Source: JADJXV01 sp046328995 (GTDB lineage: Bacteria; Bacteroidota; Ignavibacteria; Kapaibacteriales; UBA961). From it: a stretch of 64,000 bases of DNA. Positions within the stretch are counted from its first letter, which is position 1; every line of letters starts with the position of its first letter. The notes beneath the pieces are model-generated. The model had not been told where the DNA came from, did no database searches, and was given only the letters and a program-made list of their open reading frames with translations. Positions 1-8,733 of the stretch are shown here, one piece after another. Made by a program: the position numbers and the translations under genes. Where the stretch lies: NCBI GenBank assembly GCA_046328995.1, contig JAXLVN010000002.1, positions 806,001 to 870,000 of the forward strand. The letters are read 5' to 3'.

Positions 1-643
1 TCGGATTGCCGGCCATGCTTTGATTCCCATCGAGATAAATCAGCATCGCCATATCACGCACCATCGCCTTGGTCAGCGTACGGATATTCCCAAAATACGT
101 GCGATTCGTGTCCGAAGCGGGCTGATGCGGGATACTTACCGCCGTCGGATTTCGCCGAAACGTATCATTCTGCCAGTACATATACTGCGAATAATAGACT
201 TTTTTCTCTTCATTAGCGAAGAGATTATGCCAGAAAAAGGTCATTTTCTCGAGCAGTGGATTGGCGCCTGAGAGCATCTGCATAAACCACAACGTACGCA
301 ATTCATCATTTTGAGAATAATTGAGTTGCAGATTATTCACCGGTGCATTTTTTGCCCATGTCGGCACCGCAGGAAGCGTCGCCGGATTGATCGTCAGCAT
401 CGCATCAACGACCTCCGAGGCCGTCTTTCCAATGATTTTCTGCACTTCGGCGCGATTATACTGAAAGCCGGTACGCCGCAGCAGATGCTCGGCAGTACGC
501 ACCGTTAGCGGCTGCGTGTATTCCTCAAGACCGGCTGCAATCTGTAACGGCTGTGGATTCATAGCGTTAGCAAGGCGCTCGGCGGATGTAAGCTGCCGGG
601 GCTCCTCGGTAGGACGTAATTTCAGGAAGGAACGACGATTCAT
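1..643 (-). CDS. DUF1800 family protein (5' part, runs off the left edge)
   Basis: The gene reads leftward from an ATG at 643, with GGAG seven bases upstream, and stays open to base 1, so at least 214 N-terminal residues are present. The translation contains FFWHNLFANE near residue 150 and LDGNQS near the edge, both typical of DUF1800 proteins, which are often exported and paired with a DUF1501 gene in Bacteroidota and planctomycetes. The N-terminus MNRRSFLKL is short and basic, but I see no complete Tat signal. Biochemical function of the family is unknown. A TAATTTTG promoter motif lies at 686-693. Any DUF1501 partner would lie outside the window. Confidence 0.85.
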   Translation of the reverse strand, partial: MNRRSFLKLRPTEEPRQLTSAERLANAMNPQPLQIAAGLEEYTQPLTVRTAEHLLRRTGFQYNRAEVQKIIGKTASEVVDAMLTINPATLPAVPTWAKNAPVNNLQLNYSQNDELRTLWFMQMLSGANPLLEKMTFFWHNLFANEEKKVYYSQYMYWQNDTFRRNPTAVSIPHQPASDTNRTYFGNIRTLTKAMVRDMAMLIYLDGNQSMAGNP

Positions 644-685
644 AAATATTCTCCAAGTACATGAAACGACCATAGTAATCTTCAG

Positions 686-693
686 CAAAATTA
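686..693 (-). promoter_or_regulatory. Bacteroidota-type -7 motif TAATTTTG
   Basis: TAATTTTGC on the minus strand lies 43 bases before the DUF1800 start. It matches the TAnnTTTG -7 consensus of Bacteroidota sigma-A promoters. I see no clear -33 TTG. Confidence 0.45.
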
Positions 694-902
694 GGAATTT
701 TATAAGTCACACATGCGGAAAATAATTAGGGAAAGCATAAAGTGATTTTTAGGGTTCGGTTGGCTATCTTCCAGGCGTTGCCTGCGGTCACCCATTGCCG
801 TCCAGGCCGTGTTGTAACGCAAGAGGCGCGAGAGGCGCAAGGGAAATACTACGATACTTTCACTTAAATTTTTACCGTAGTACTGTCAAGTTCCGAAGAG
901 AA

Positions 903-1691
903 TCACTCCCCATGCACCTTGAATTTCAAAAATTCCGAACTGTCAATCTCCACAGTGTGGAATCCATTCGTAATTAATGCTTTACGTAAACCATACTCTG
1001 CCTGTAAAAATCCATAAAACTGCGCATCGGCCATACTCGGCGCGAGAATACCGAGATAGTTCTTCGCCTTCGGTTCGTAATGATTGTGCAGATGATAGGC
1101 GAGTTTCCACCCGCGTTGTATGTCGCCAGCTATCGATTGTAAAAGAATCGTTGCTTTTGGTGGCCACGGTTGATCGCTTGCCGCAAAATAAATCCGAACG
1201 CTGTCTTGAGACTCGTTTAAAACAATAAATCCATGAAATTCCGTGGGATGACTCAGGAAAGGGTAACGGGAAAGTTGGTAATTGAGGAGTGCTGCTTCTA
1301 AAAAATTGATCGCCCTGATGGTGCCCGCTTTGCCTGTATGAATGAGATTGGAATTATATGCATCGCCATTCTGTGCTGCGGCTGTATCGTCGGGAACATC
1401 CTGACTCGACTGCCGGTGAAGAATTTCCATAAAGCGTTCATTCCCAAGGATGTTTTTCAAAGAATCCCGGAAAAGTTCCAGAGCCGGCACCGTTCCTAGC
1501 TTCGTTTCCCATAACGAGGGTTCGTTCGGAAGTTGCCAATAGTGAAAGATTTCATTACCATTTTTCTTGAGAATAACCGGCGTGATTGTCTGAAGAGAAA
1601 CCGTCTGCTTGACGCCGGAAGAAATACATCCTAAGAGCAAGGAGAGACAAGCAAGGGATAGTAGGAAATGAGTAAGACTATGTTTGAGCAT
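903..1691 (-). CDS. Hypothetical lipoprotein, 262 aa
   Basis: The N-terminus has a short basic start, a hydrophobic stretch and the lipobox LLLGC with Cys22, so the product should be an envelope lipoprotein. The mature part has no family I recognise. It is mixed charge with no repeats or further membrane segments. The gene stands alone on the minus strand, 260 bases from the DUF1800 gene, so co-transcription is possible but not evident. Function unknown. Confidence 0.6.
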   Translation of the reverse strand: MLKHSLTHFLLSLACLSLLLGCISSGVKQTVSLQTITPVILKKNGNEIFHYWQLPNEPSLWETKLGTVPALELFRDSLKNILGNERFMEILHRQSSQDVPDDTAAAQNGDAYNSNLIHTGKAGTIRAINFLEAALLNYQLSRYPFLSHPTEFHGFIVLNESQDSVRIYFAASDQPWPPKATILLQSIAGDIQRGWKLAYHLHNHYEPKAKNYLGILAPSMADAQFYGFLQAEYGLRKALITNGFHTVEIDSSEFLKFKVHGE

Positions 1692-1868
1692 TTGAAAACG
1701 ATAAAATTGGAATTGAATTCACGAAGCGACTGCCCGCGCTTCATCCTGCAAAATTATATCAAAAAAAGAAGACATCACCACCACTCACCTACGTACTTTT
1801 TTAGATGTCAAGTTAGCAGAACAGCTTGAGTGAAAATGCCGCAAAAACTACCCCGAAATTATCATTTT

Positions 1869-1899
1869 TTGACAGGAAAGTACTACTCCGATTTACAAT
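1869..1899 (+). promoter_or_regulatory. Candidate promoter upstream of katG
   Basis: TTGACA at 1869-1874 is followed after 19 bases by TACAAT at 1894-1899, a sigma70-like arrangement with a slightly long spacer. It lies about 80 bases before the katG ATG. I could not make out a convincing PerR or OxyR box. Confidence 0.3.
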
Positions 1900-1980
1900 A
1901 ATTTCATAGTTTAGCCGCCATGTTTTGGCCTTATTTCCTGCACAAATTACTCTCTATTACTCACATTTATTTTATACAAA

Positions 1981-4212
1981 ATGGAACATACTACATCTTC
2001 CTCTGCGAGCGCAAACGACTCAAACGGCGGCAAATGCCCGTTTCACGGTGGTGCTCTCAAGCAAAGTGCCGGCAATGGCACCCGCAATCGTGACTGGTGG
2101 CCTAATCAGTTGAAATTAAACATACTTCGTCAGCATTCAAACCTCTCCGACCCAATGGGCGAGTCGTTTAATTATGCCGAGGAATTCAAAACTCTCGACC
2201 TCGCAGCCGTCAAGAAAGACATCATCGACCTGATGACGACCTCCCAATCCTGGTGGCCTGCCGATTTTGGTCATTATGGTCCGTTCTTCATCCGCATGGC
2301 ATGGCACAGCGCCGGCACCTATCGCATCTCGGACGGACGCGGCGGGGGAGGTTCCGGCATGCAACGCTTCGCTCCCCTCAATAGCTGGCCCGATAATACC
2401 AACCTCGACAAAGCCCGCCTGCTCCTCTGGCCTATTAAAAAGAAATACGGTAAAAAACTCTCCTGGGCGGATCTGATGATCCTCGCCGGTAACTGCGCGC
2501 TGGAGTCGATGGGATTTAAGACCTTTGGGTTCGGCGGTGGACGCGCAGACGTGTGGGAACCCGACGAAGACGTCTATTGGGGTTCGGAAGGTAAGTGGTT
2601 GGATGACAACAGATATACCGGCGATCGTGAATTAGAAAATCCCCTCGCCGCCGTGCAAATGGGACTCATTTATGTGAATCCTGAAGGACCAAACGGCAAT
2701 CCTGACCCGCTGGCTGCAGCAAGAGATATTCGTGAAACATTTGGCAGAATGGCGATGAATGATGAAGAAACTGTCGCGCTCATAGCAGGTGGACATACTT
2801 TTGGGAAGACTCACGGAGCAGCTGACCCGAGTAAGTATGTTGGCGCTGAACCGGCTGCTGCAAGCATCGAACAGCAAAGCATGGGCTGGAAAAATTCCTT
2901 TGGAACGGGGAATGCGGGCGATACGATTACCAGCGGACTCGAAGGAACATGGACGACGACGCCTACCAAATGGAGCAATAATTTCTTCTGGAATCTCTTT
3001 GGCTATGAATGGGAATTGACCAAAAGTCCTGCCGGCGCACAACAATGGAAACCAAAGCACGGCATGGGTGCAGATACAGTACCCGATGCACATGACCCGT
3101 CCAAGCGTCATATTCCTATTATGCTTACAACCGATCTTGCTTTACGAATGGACCCCGAGTACGAAAAAATTTCCCGCCGCTTTTTGGAAAATCCCGATCA
3201 ATTTGCAGATGCATTCGCTCGTGCGTGGTACAAGCTGACGCACCGCGATATGGGTCCGATTGCGCGCTATCTGGGTGCGGAAGTGCCGTCAGAAGTACTC
3301 ATCTGGCAGGATCCGATTCCGGCTGTCAATCATACATTGGTTGATGATGCCGATTGCGTAGCGCTGAAATCGTCGATTCTTGCGTCCGGTCTTACGGCAA
3401 CTGAACTCGTCGCAACCGCTTGGGCGTCGGCTTCGACGTTCCGCGGGTCGGACAAGCGCGGTGGTGCCAATGGCGCGCGTATTCGCCTTGCGCCGCAAAA
3501 AGATTGGGAAGTCAATCATCCTGCTGAACTTGCAAAAGTGCTCGGCGTATTAGAAGGAATTCAAGCAGAATTCAATTCTCAAGCCGGTGACAAGCGCGTT
3601 TCCCTCGCCGATCTCATCGTGTTGGGCGGTTGCGCAGGTGTGGAACTTGCTGCAAAGAATGCCGGTTACACCGTGAGCGTGCCGTTTACGCCGGGAAGAA
3701 TGGATGCCTCGCAGGAGCAGACGGATGTCGAATCATTCGCTGTACTCGAGCCGGCTGCCGATGGCTTCCGTAATTATTACAAGCCGCGTCACACCGCTTC
3801 TGCCGAAGAAATGCTCGTGGACAAAGCACAGCTTCTAAAGCTCACCGCACCGGAAATGACAGTGTTAATTGGCGGTATGCGCGCTATGAATACGAATTTC
3901 AATCATACGCAGCACGGAGTATTCACAAGTCGTCCTGGCGCGCTGACGAATGATTATTTCGTCAATCTGCTCGATTTCGGAACGACATGGTCGGCAGTGT
4001 CGGATGCGCAGGATGTGTTCGAAGGACGTGACCGCGCCACAGGCGAACTCAAATGGACAGCCACTCGGGTGGATTTGATTTTCGGTTCGAACTCCGAACT
4101 CCGCGCCCTCGCCGAAGTCTATGGATGTGAAGATTCAGGCGAACATTTCCTCCGCGATTTTGTGGCAGCATGGAATAAAGTGATGAATCTTGACAGGTTC
4201 GACTTGGCGTGA
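1981..4212 (+). CDS. katG: Catalase-peroxidase KatG
   Basis: Bifunctional haem enzyme that dismutates hydrogen peroxide and has peroxidase activity. The 743-residue length is normal for the family. The distal triad is visible in IRMAWHSAGTYR (Arg105, Trp108, His109). The crosslink partners lie in LIYVNPEGP (Tyr) and in FGRMAMNDEE (Met). The proximal haem His is in AGGHTFGKTHGA. The C-terminal degenerate peroxidase-like half is complete. No signal peptide, so cytoplasmic. No regulator gene is adjacent. It is monocistronic, ending at a strong terminator. Confidence 0.98.
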   Translation: MEHTTSSSASANDSNGGKCPFHGGALKQSAGNGTRNRDWWPNQLKLNILRQHSNLSDPMGESFNYAEEFKTLDLAAVKKDIIDLMTTSQSWWPADFGHYGPFFIRMAWHSAGTYRISDGRGGGGSGMQRFAPLNSWPDNTNLDKARLLLWPIKKKYGKKLSWADLMILAGNCALESMGFKTFGFGGGRADVWEPDEDVYWGSEGKWLDDNRYTGDRELENPLAAVQMGLIYVNPEGPNGNPDPLAAARDIRETFGRMAMNDEETVALIAGGHTFGKTHGAADPSKYVGAEPAAASIEQQSMGWKNSFGTGNAGDTITSGLEGTWTTTPTKWSNNFFWNLFGYEWELTKSPAGAQQWKPKHGMGADTVPDAHDPSKRHIPIMLTTDLALRMDPEYEKISRRFLENPDQFADAFARAWYKLTHRDMGPIARYLGAEVPSEVLIWQDPIPAVNHTLVDDADCVALKSSILASGLTATELVATAWASASTFRGSDKRGGANGARIRLAPQKDWEVNHPAELAKVLGVLEGIQAEFNSQAGDKRVSLADLIVLGGCAGVELAAKNAGYTVSVPFTPGRMDASQEQTDVESFAVLEPAADGFRNYYKPRHTASAEEMLVDKAQLLKLTAPEMTVLIGGMRAMNTNFNHTQHGVFTSRPGALTNDYFVNLLDFGTTWSAVSDAQDVFEGRDRATGELKWTATRVDLIFGSNSELRALAEVYGCEDSGEHFLRDFVAAWNKVMNLDRFDLA

Positions 4213-4242
4213 TAATACGCTGAAAAATCAGCACATACAGAA

Positions 4243-4281
4243 AGAGGCGGTTCGCTGTGCGAACCGCCTCTTCTATTTTTT
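4243..4281 (+). terminator. Rho-independent terminator of katG
   Basis: AGAGGCGGTTCGC and GCGAACCGCCTCT form a perfect stem around a TGT loop, followed by a T-rich run. It sits 31 bases after the katG stop. Confidence 0.9.
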
Positions 4282-4303
4282 ATAGATTGATTTGCAATTT
4301 CAA

Positions 4304-4473
4304 TTCCCGTCCCGTCAGGTGCTACACCTGACGTCAATTACTTGCCGAATAAACACTTGCTGAGTATTAGTTCGATTTTCATAGTTCACAATCTTCCGGC
4401 AGCGAAGTGCTCCGTGCAGACGTTTCAGCGGTATGTGTTTACGTTCGGTTGTATCAACCGACCGGACGGGGAA
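4304..4473. repeat. 170-bp REPIN-like repeat, copy R1
   Basis: The element begins TTCCCGTCC and ends GGACGGGGAA. It contains a left hairpin GTCAGGTGCTACACCTGAC and a right hairpin GGTTGTATCAACC that here carries one base change. TAAACACTTGCTGA on the left is mirrored by the complement of CAGCGGTATGTGTTTA on the right, so the whole is two inverted arms, each with its own hairpin. It is nearly identical to the copy at 5184-5353. Confidence 0.9.
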
Positions 4474-4611
4474 ATCATCACGCAAACATATTTCAGGCAA
4501 ATGTTTATGACGTGTTAGAAACAACATGTTGGACTGGAATTGGTTGAAAATCCTACCACATTATCTAGCTCTGTTTCTTTTATGATGATGGGAGTATAAG
4601 AACACTTTTAA

Positions 4612-5133
4612 TCAATTATGGCTGTTTATGTCTAAACTAATTAAAACCGGATCTTTAAAATCAAGCCCGATAAAATTTATGGCATCACTCGCATTATCCA
4701 CACCTAAAGTTATTACCCCTTTAAACCCAATATTGTCTTCTCTTTTAATAAGGTATCCACTTTCATTCACATCTTCATCTTTAACGTCAAGAAATTTGTG
4801 TCAACGTATACCAAATTCTCTTATGTACAAATTGAAGGTGGAAAACTTCAAATCATCTTTTGTACTTACTTCAGTATAGAGAGAGTTAACCTCCACAGAG
4901 TCTTTAGGAAAATGTGATGTTATACCCATAAGTTCCTCTTCTTTATTCAAATAAAAAGCATGATTCAAATAGCCTACTCCAATTGAACCATTATCTGGAT
5001 TCTGGTTTTTATATGCAGCTAATTCATTTAAGTTAGTCACTTCTAGAATTCGGCAATAGATAGATAAGCTCTCCGAGTGCCCTTTGATGACTAAGTCAAC
5101 CAATGAATCTTTGATAGTTTCTATTTTAATCAT
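4612..5133 (-). pseudogene. Unknown small gene interrupted by an in-frame TGA
   Basis: Reading starts at the ATG at 5133 and runs 110 codons to a TGA at 4801-4803. The same frame then stays open for another 62 codons to a TGA at 4612. The continuation (for example SGYLIKRED and IGFKGVITLGVDNA) looks like ordinary protein. A single nonsense change, perhaps TGG to TGA after FGIR, would explain it, as would a read error. I do not recognise the family; no signal peptide or membrane segment is seen. It lies between repeat copies R1 and R2. Confidence 0.5.
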
Positions 5134-5183
5134 AAAATAGGTATAATAATAACTTGTTTATTAGCGTTTAAAAATTAACTGTA

Positions 5184-5353
5184 TTCCCGTCCCGTCAGGT
5201 GCTACACCTGACGTCAATTACTTGCCGAATAAACACTTGCTGAGTATTAGTTCGATTTTCATAGTTCACAATCTTCCGGCAGCGAAGTGCTCCGTGCAGA
5301 CGTTTCAGCGGTATGTGTTTACGGTCGGTTGTAGCAACCGACCGGACGGGGAA
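5184..5353. repeat. 170-bp REPIN-like repeat, copy R2
   Basis: Same architecture and length as R1, with both hairpins perfect: GTCAGGTGCTACACCTGAC and CGGTCGGTTG/CAACCGACCG. It ends three bases before the stop codon of the neighbouring YdeI-like gene. Confidence 0.9.
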
Positions 5354-5356
5354 ATT

Positions 5357-5944
5357 CTACTTCTTCGCATATTTATTATCTTTCCATTTGTTTGTTCCCT
5401 TGGCGCTGTCTTCGATAAGTGCTTGGAGGCGATTGAGTTTTGTGGCTTCTTGTTTTGCGCTCATGACCCAATTGATGGACGGTTTTTTGTACGATGGCGC
5501 GAGTGTTTGGAAGTACTCCCACGCTTGCGGGTGTGCTTTGAATTGCTGTTCGAAGTCTTCACTAAAATGGACTTCCGCGATTTCGTGGGAATAGATACCC
5601 GACTTATGCGCCTTGCGCAGTGCGAAGCTCGCCAGTCCGGCGGGGAACATGAGGCCGCGGGCGGTCAGGTCTTTGACTTTTTTGCAATTCACCACGCTCC
5701 AAATACTATCCGGCTTGCGGCGGGTAAACCTGATCTGATAGCGTTCGTGGTCGATAGTCATGCGCACGGCGTCGATCCAACCAAAGCACAAGGCTTCATC
5801 GACCGATTGAGACCATGTCATTGATTCCTTGCCGCTACCCGCTTTATAGAATCCGACGATGAGTTCGGTTTCGATGAGATGATTCGCTTCCAGCCATGTT
5901 CGGAAGGCGGCTTGGTTGTGGAAGAAGATGGGGGATGTGTGCAT
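5357..5944 (-). CDS. YdeI/OmpD-associated family protein
   Basis: A 195-residue cytoplasmic protein with the family hallmarks: an N-terminal WLEANH region, VDEALCFGWIDAV near residue 50, RFTRRKPDSIWS near residue 75, and a C-terminal lysine-rich tail. Members are annotated as bacteriocin-protection or OmpD-associated proteins, but the biochemical role is unsettled. A second member of the wider family is encoded at 12570-13151. Its stop codon abuts repeat R2. Confidence 0.8.
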   Translation of the reverse strand: MHTSPIFFHNQAAFRTWLEANHLIETELIVGFYKAGSGKESMTWSQSVDEALCFGWIDAVRMTIDHERYQIRFTRRKPDSIWSVVNCKKVKDLTARGLMFPAGLASFALRKAHKSGIYSHEIAEVHFSEDFEQQFKAHPQAWEYFQTLAPSYKKPSINWVMSAKQEATKLNRLQALIEDSAKGTNKWKDNKYAKK

Positions 5945-5982
5945 GTGTGAGGGTTTGGGTTTATAAAAAATGCAGTTTCAAA

Positions 5983-7080
5983 TTACCCTAATGTGTTCCA
6001 TTTCTTGCTTATTTCCATTGCTGTATTAATCATTTCGCTATTCCACGTAGAAACATCCCAATTCTCAAATTTCACATTTTGAAACTCTTGGTAATTCTCA
6101 CTTTCCAATAGATATTTTGCTAATTTTTGTTGATCTTGGTAGAGAGAGAGGTCAATGAAAGGAGTCCTATCAGTTCGATATTCCTTACGCCATGTTTTAT
6201 TTTCTATTCGGCTTTCACAACTGTTCACTATTTGTTGTAGCTTTCTATAATCGTGTTGGTATTCCACAACGTCCTGTTCGCTATTAAAAGTATTCCCTAA
6301 TCGTTCGAAAATTACAAAATCTGTATGAACACATTTTGACAATACTTGTGGTAAAACTTCAAAAATTTCAGGCGGAACACTTCCATCATGCGTATCTCTC
6401 CGAATTAGCTTTTCTTGGTTGATAGTCGGCTGCCAGCTTCCTCCCGAAATATGAATTTCTTTTACAGCTTCTAATGGATAACAGTCAATTAATTCCATTA
6501 TATCAATACCGAAATTATGTGATTGGCAGTAAATATTATGCAAGTCCAACACTACAAATCCCTGAATAGATCGAATTAATTTTTCGATAAATATACCTTG
6601 TTCGCAAACATCATTTTTTGAAAATGAAAATGCTAAATTTTCTACTCCAACCGGTAAATTGACAGCATCTTGCAGGCGTTTTAATCTATCTATACCTATG
6701 CGTAATGTTTTGGCAGATAAAGGAACCGGCATCGGAACACCATGGTGATAATCGGTGCCGGTCATAAAGCCGAAATGTTCGGAAATATGATGGTATTCGT
6801 ACCGTTGAGTTTCGGTTCGTATCCTTTGTAACCACAATTCTTGTCGCTCGTTCCACAATGCGTCGAAGAGCGAGTAATATACGCCATGACCTAATAACTT
6901 ATTTGCACTGCTATATACAGATAATATATCTTTCAGCCATGTGGGCTCGGATTCTATAGTTTGAATAGTGTCGAAAGACCACTCCAAAACTTCAATTTCA
7001 CTATGTTCAAATAATGGAAGACTTGCCTGCAAAAAAGCAGGATCGACCATGAGTGAAATCCCAAGAAGTGGTTTTTTCAT
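5983..7080 (-). CDS. DUF692/MNIO family enzyme (multinuclear non-haem iron, RiPP maturation)
   Basis: A TIM-barrel iron enzyme of the MbnB/TglH/ChrH superfamily, which oxidises peptide substrates, often at Cys. Family metal-ligand motifs appear in order: SEHFGF (about residue 100), VGVENLAF (145), LDLHNIY (180), EIHISGG (210), RRDTHDGSVPPE (230) and FERLGN (260). The last 90 residues or so extend beyond the usual domain and are unclassified. I chose the ATG at 7080 because AGAGGG lies eight bases upstream, inside the final codons of the preceding small gene. That gene ends CPPCGRG, which strongly suggests it encodes the substrate. No separate DUF2063-type partner is adjacent, so the C-terminal extension may supply substrate recognition. 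Product chemistry is unknown. Confidence 0.85.
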   Translation of the reverse strand: MKKPLLGISLMVDPAFLQASLPLFEHSEIEVLEWSFDTIQTIESEPTWLKDILSVYSSANKLLGHGVYYSLFDALWNERQELWLQRIRTETQRYEYHHISEHFGFMTGTDYHHGVPMPVPLSAKTLRIGIDRLKRLQDAVNLPVGVENLAFSFSKNDVCEQGIFIEKLIRSIQGFVVLDLHNIYCQSHNFGIDIMELIDCYPLEAVKEIHISGGSWQPTINQEKLIRRDTHDGSVPPEIFEVLPQVLSKCVHTDFVIFERLGNTFNSEQDVVEYQHDYRKLQQIVNSCESRIENKTWRKEYRTDRTPFIDLSLYQDQQKLAKYLLESENYQEFQNVKFENWDVSTWNSEMINTAMEISKKWNTLG

Positions 7081-7084
7081 AGTG

Positions 7085-7327
7085 TTACCCTCTTCCACAT
7101 GGTGGACAATACCCAATTGGTCTTTCAGGCTGATCTGTTTTAGGTGGGGGGACTATTTTAGGCGGAGTTTCTGTTTTAGGAGGAGTTTTTACAGCTTTTT
7201 TGTGCTTCTTTTTTTGTGGTGTAGCATTTTCTATTGAGATCTTATTTTGCGAGGGAGTTGATGCCTGAGCCGTAGTAGAGACAGATGCTACAAGCATGGA
7301 TACAAGTATTGTTTGGGGTATATTCAT
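7085..7327 (-). CDS. Exported small protein with C-terminal CPPCGRG, probable MNIO substrate (RiPP precursor)
   Basis: An 80-residue protein with a likely signal peptide (residues 1-22, ending TTAQA). A Lys/Pro-rich linker of about 45 residues follows, with KTPPKTETPPK and similar repeats, and then the terminal IGYCPPCGRG. The two Cys at the extreme C-terminus are the only ones in the protein. Its stop codon overlaps the ribosome binding site of the MNIO gene, four bases before that gene's ATG, so the two are translationally linked. This precursor-enzyme order with a Cys-bearing tail is typical of MNIO pathways. I do not recall a characterised precursor ending this way. It could instead be a small unmodified periplasmic protein. 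Confidence 0.7.
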   Translation of the reverse strand: MNIPQTILVSMLVASVSTTAQASTPSQNKISIENATPQKKKHKKAVKTPPKTETPPKIVPPPKTDQPERPIGYCPPCGRG

Positions 7328-7376
7328 GTTATTATTGTATGTGATAAATTCTTATAAAATTTGCCGCCGGATAAAT

Positions 7377-7438
7377 TTCCATCCCGTCAGGTTCTACACC
7401 TGACATCAATTACTTGATGAATAAACACTTGCTGAGGA
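7377..7438. repeat. Truncated REPIN-like repeat, copy R3 (left arm only)
   Basis: The left arm of the 170-bp repeat is present, from TTCC through the GTCAGGTTCTACACCTGAC hairpin to TAAACACTTGCTGAGGA. It then stops where a different palindrome begins at 7439. Confidence 0.8.
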
Positions 7439-7466
7439 ATAGCCCACGGTTTAAACCGTGGGCTAT
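7439..7466. repeat. Palindrome, AGCCCACGGTTT family
   Basis: ATAGCCCACGGTTT followed by its exact complement. Related copies lie at 10698-10722 and 53031-53056. Here it replaces the right arm of R3 and lies just after the slipin gene, where it could act as a terminator. Confidence 0.85.
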
Positions 7467-7481
7467 GAGTTTCCCGATTTA

Positions 7482-8249
7482 TCACCCTTCCTGCTTCTTC
7501 AAATTCACCATTTCTGTGAAGCTTTTGGCTGCATTGGTGAAGTCGGAGGGTACGAGGACGATGGTGGTTGTGTTGTTGTCGATGCCGATTTCTGAGAGCA
7601 TTTGCATGCGGCGGAGCTCGAGGGCTATCGGACTTCCTTCCATTTCTTTGGCGCCTTGGGTAAGCTTGATCGATGCTTCGAGTTCGGCCTCGGCTTTGAC
7701 AATCCGCGCGCGTTTTTCGCGGATGGCTTCGGCTTCGCGTGCCATTGCGCGTTGCATCGCTTCGGGAATTTCCACATCTTTCATCTCGACCATTTCGATT
7801 TTAATGCCCCAGGGTTCGGTCGTCGAATCGACTATTCTTTGGAGAGTTGCATTAATCTGCTCACGTTCTTTGAGCACTTCGTCGAGTGAATGCTGACCGA
7901 TAATATTGCGCAGTGCGGTGACGGAGAATTGATAGACGGCTTTGTTGTAGTCGGCGACTTTGATAATGGCGTCTTCGGGGTTGGTAATCTTAAACCACAG
8001 CACAGCATTGACTTTGATCGTCACGCTGTCTTTCGTAATCGTTTCCTGCTGTTCGAGATCGACGGTTTTCGTGCGGATATCCACTCTCTGCTGCTGGTCA
8101 ATAAACGGGATGAGCCAGTACAAGCCGGGACCTTTAATTCCAATAAACCGACCGAGCCGGAAGATGATAGCGCGTTGATATTCCTGAGCGATGCGGAGTC
8201 CTGATAAGAGTATCAGCACGAGAATTGCAAGCAATGGTAGAAATGTCAT
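7482..8249 (-). CDS. Slipin/stomatin-like SPFH (band 7) protein
   Basis: 255 residues. An N-terminal membrane anchor (about residues 3-20) is followed by EYQRAIIFRLGRF and GPGLYWLIPFID, the classic start of a slipin SPFH domain. Then come VDIRTKTVDLEQQETITKD and a coiled-coil region AMAREAEAIREKRARIVKAEAE (about residues 165-190). Slipins form membrane scaffolds, often with an NfeD protease partner, but no nfeD gene is adjacent. It appears to be a single gene flanked by repeats on both sides. Confidence 0.9.
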   Translation of the reverse strand: MTFLPLLAILVLILLSGLRIAQEYQRAIIFRLGRFIGIKGPGLYWLIPFIDQQQRVDIRTKTVDLEQQETITKDSVTIKVNAVLWFKITNPEDAIIKVADYNKAVYQFSVTALRNIIGQHSLDEVLKEREQINATLQRIVDSTTEPWGIKIEMVEMKDVEIPEAMQRAMAREAEAIREKRARIVKAEAELEASIKLTQGAKEMEGSPIALELRRMQMLSEIGIDNNTTTIVLVPSDFTNAAKSFTEMVNLKKQEG

Positions 8250-8310
8250 AATGTTGTTTTGGATAATGGATAAATAGTTGAGAGATATGTAGATGTTAGC
8301 GTGCGTTATT

Positions 8311-8543
8311 TAGGTTTCCGCATCAAATTTTCGAGGGGTAATAATTCATTTCTTTAGCCCTATAAGGGCGAAATAGTAATAGAAAGTACGTCCACTAATT
8401 CATAAAAGCTCCATCGGAGCGAAATAGTTGGTGGATTAATCGTATGTATGTCGCTCCTCCGGAGCTTTATTTCTACGTTTCGCTCATTTTCTATTACGAT
8501 ATCGCTCCGATGGAGCTATCAGATGTTTTGATGCGGAAACCTA
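8311..8543. mobile_element. MITE-like element with TA flanks
   Basis: TAGGTTTCCGCATCAAA at 8311-8327 is repeated inverted at 8527-8543. The outermost TA on each side looks like a target duplication, giving a 229-bp body. Inside are hairpins built from AGCTCCATCGGAGCGA, its mirror near 8502-8519, and a variant GCTCCTCCGGAGC. No ORF fits. TA flanks and terminal inverted repeats suggest mobilisation by a Tc1/mariner-IS630 type enzyme. Confidence 0.65.
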
Positions 8544-8550
8544 TACTTTA

Positions 8551-8715
8551 TTCCCGTCCCGTCAGGTGCTACACCTGGCGCCAATTACTTGCTAAATAAA
8601 CACTTGCTGAGGATCATTTCTACCTCAGAAATTTCAAATCACCCGTCACCAATCTACTCCGTGAAGACGTTTCAGCGGAAGGTGTTTACGGTCGGTTGTA
8701 GCAACCGACCGGACG
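8551..8715. repeat. REPIN-like repeat, copy R4
   Basis: Starts TTCCCGTCCCGTCAGGTG and ends with the perfect hairpin CGGTCGGTTG/CAACCGACCG and GGACG. The centre has diverged from R1 and R2 while both hairpins and the TAAACACTTGCTGAGG motif are kept. Confidence 0.85.
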
Positions 8716-8733
8716 CAGATTAAGCGGTCATCA

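Noticed and set aside
5222..5824. Plus-strand ORF of 200 codons
   Set aside because: It is antisense to the YdeI-like gene and begins inside repeat R2; the minus frame has the recognisable family.
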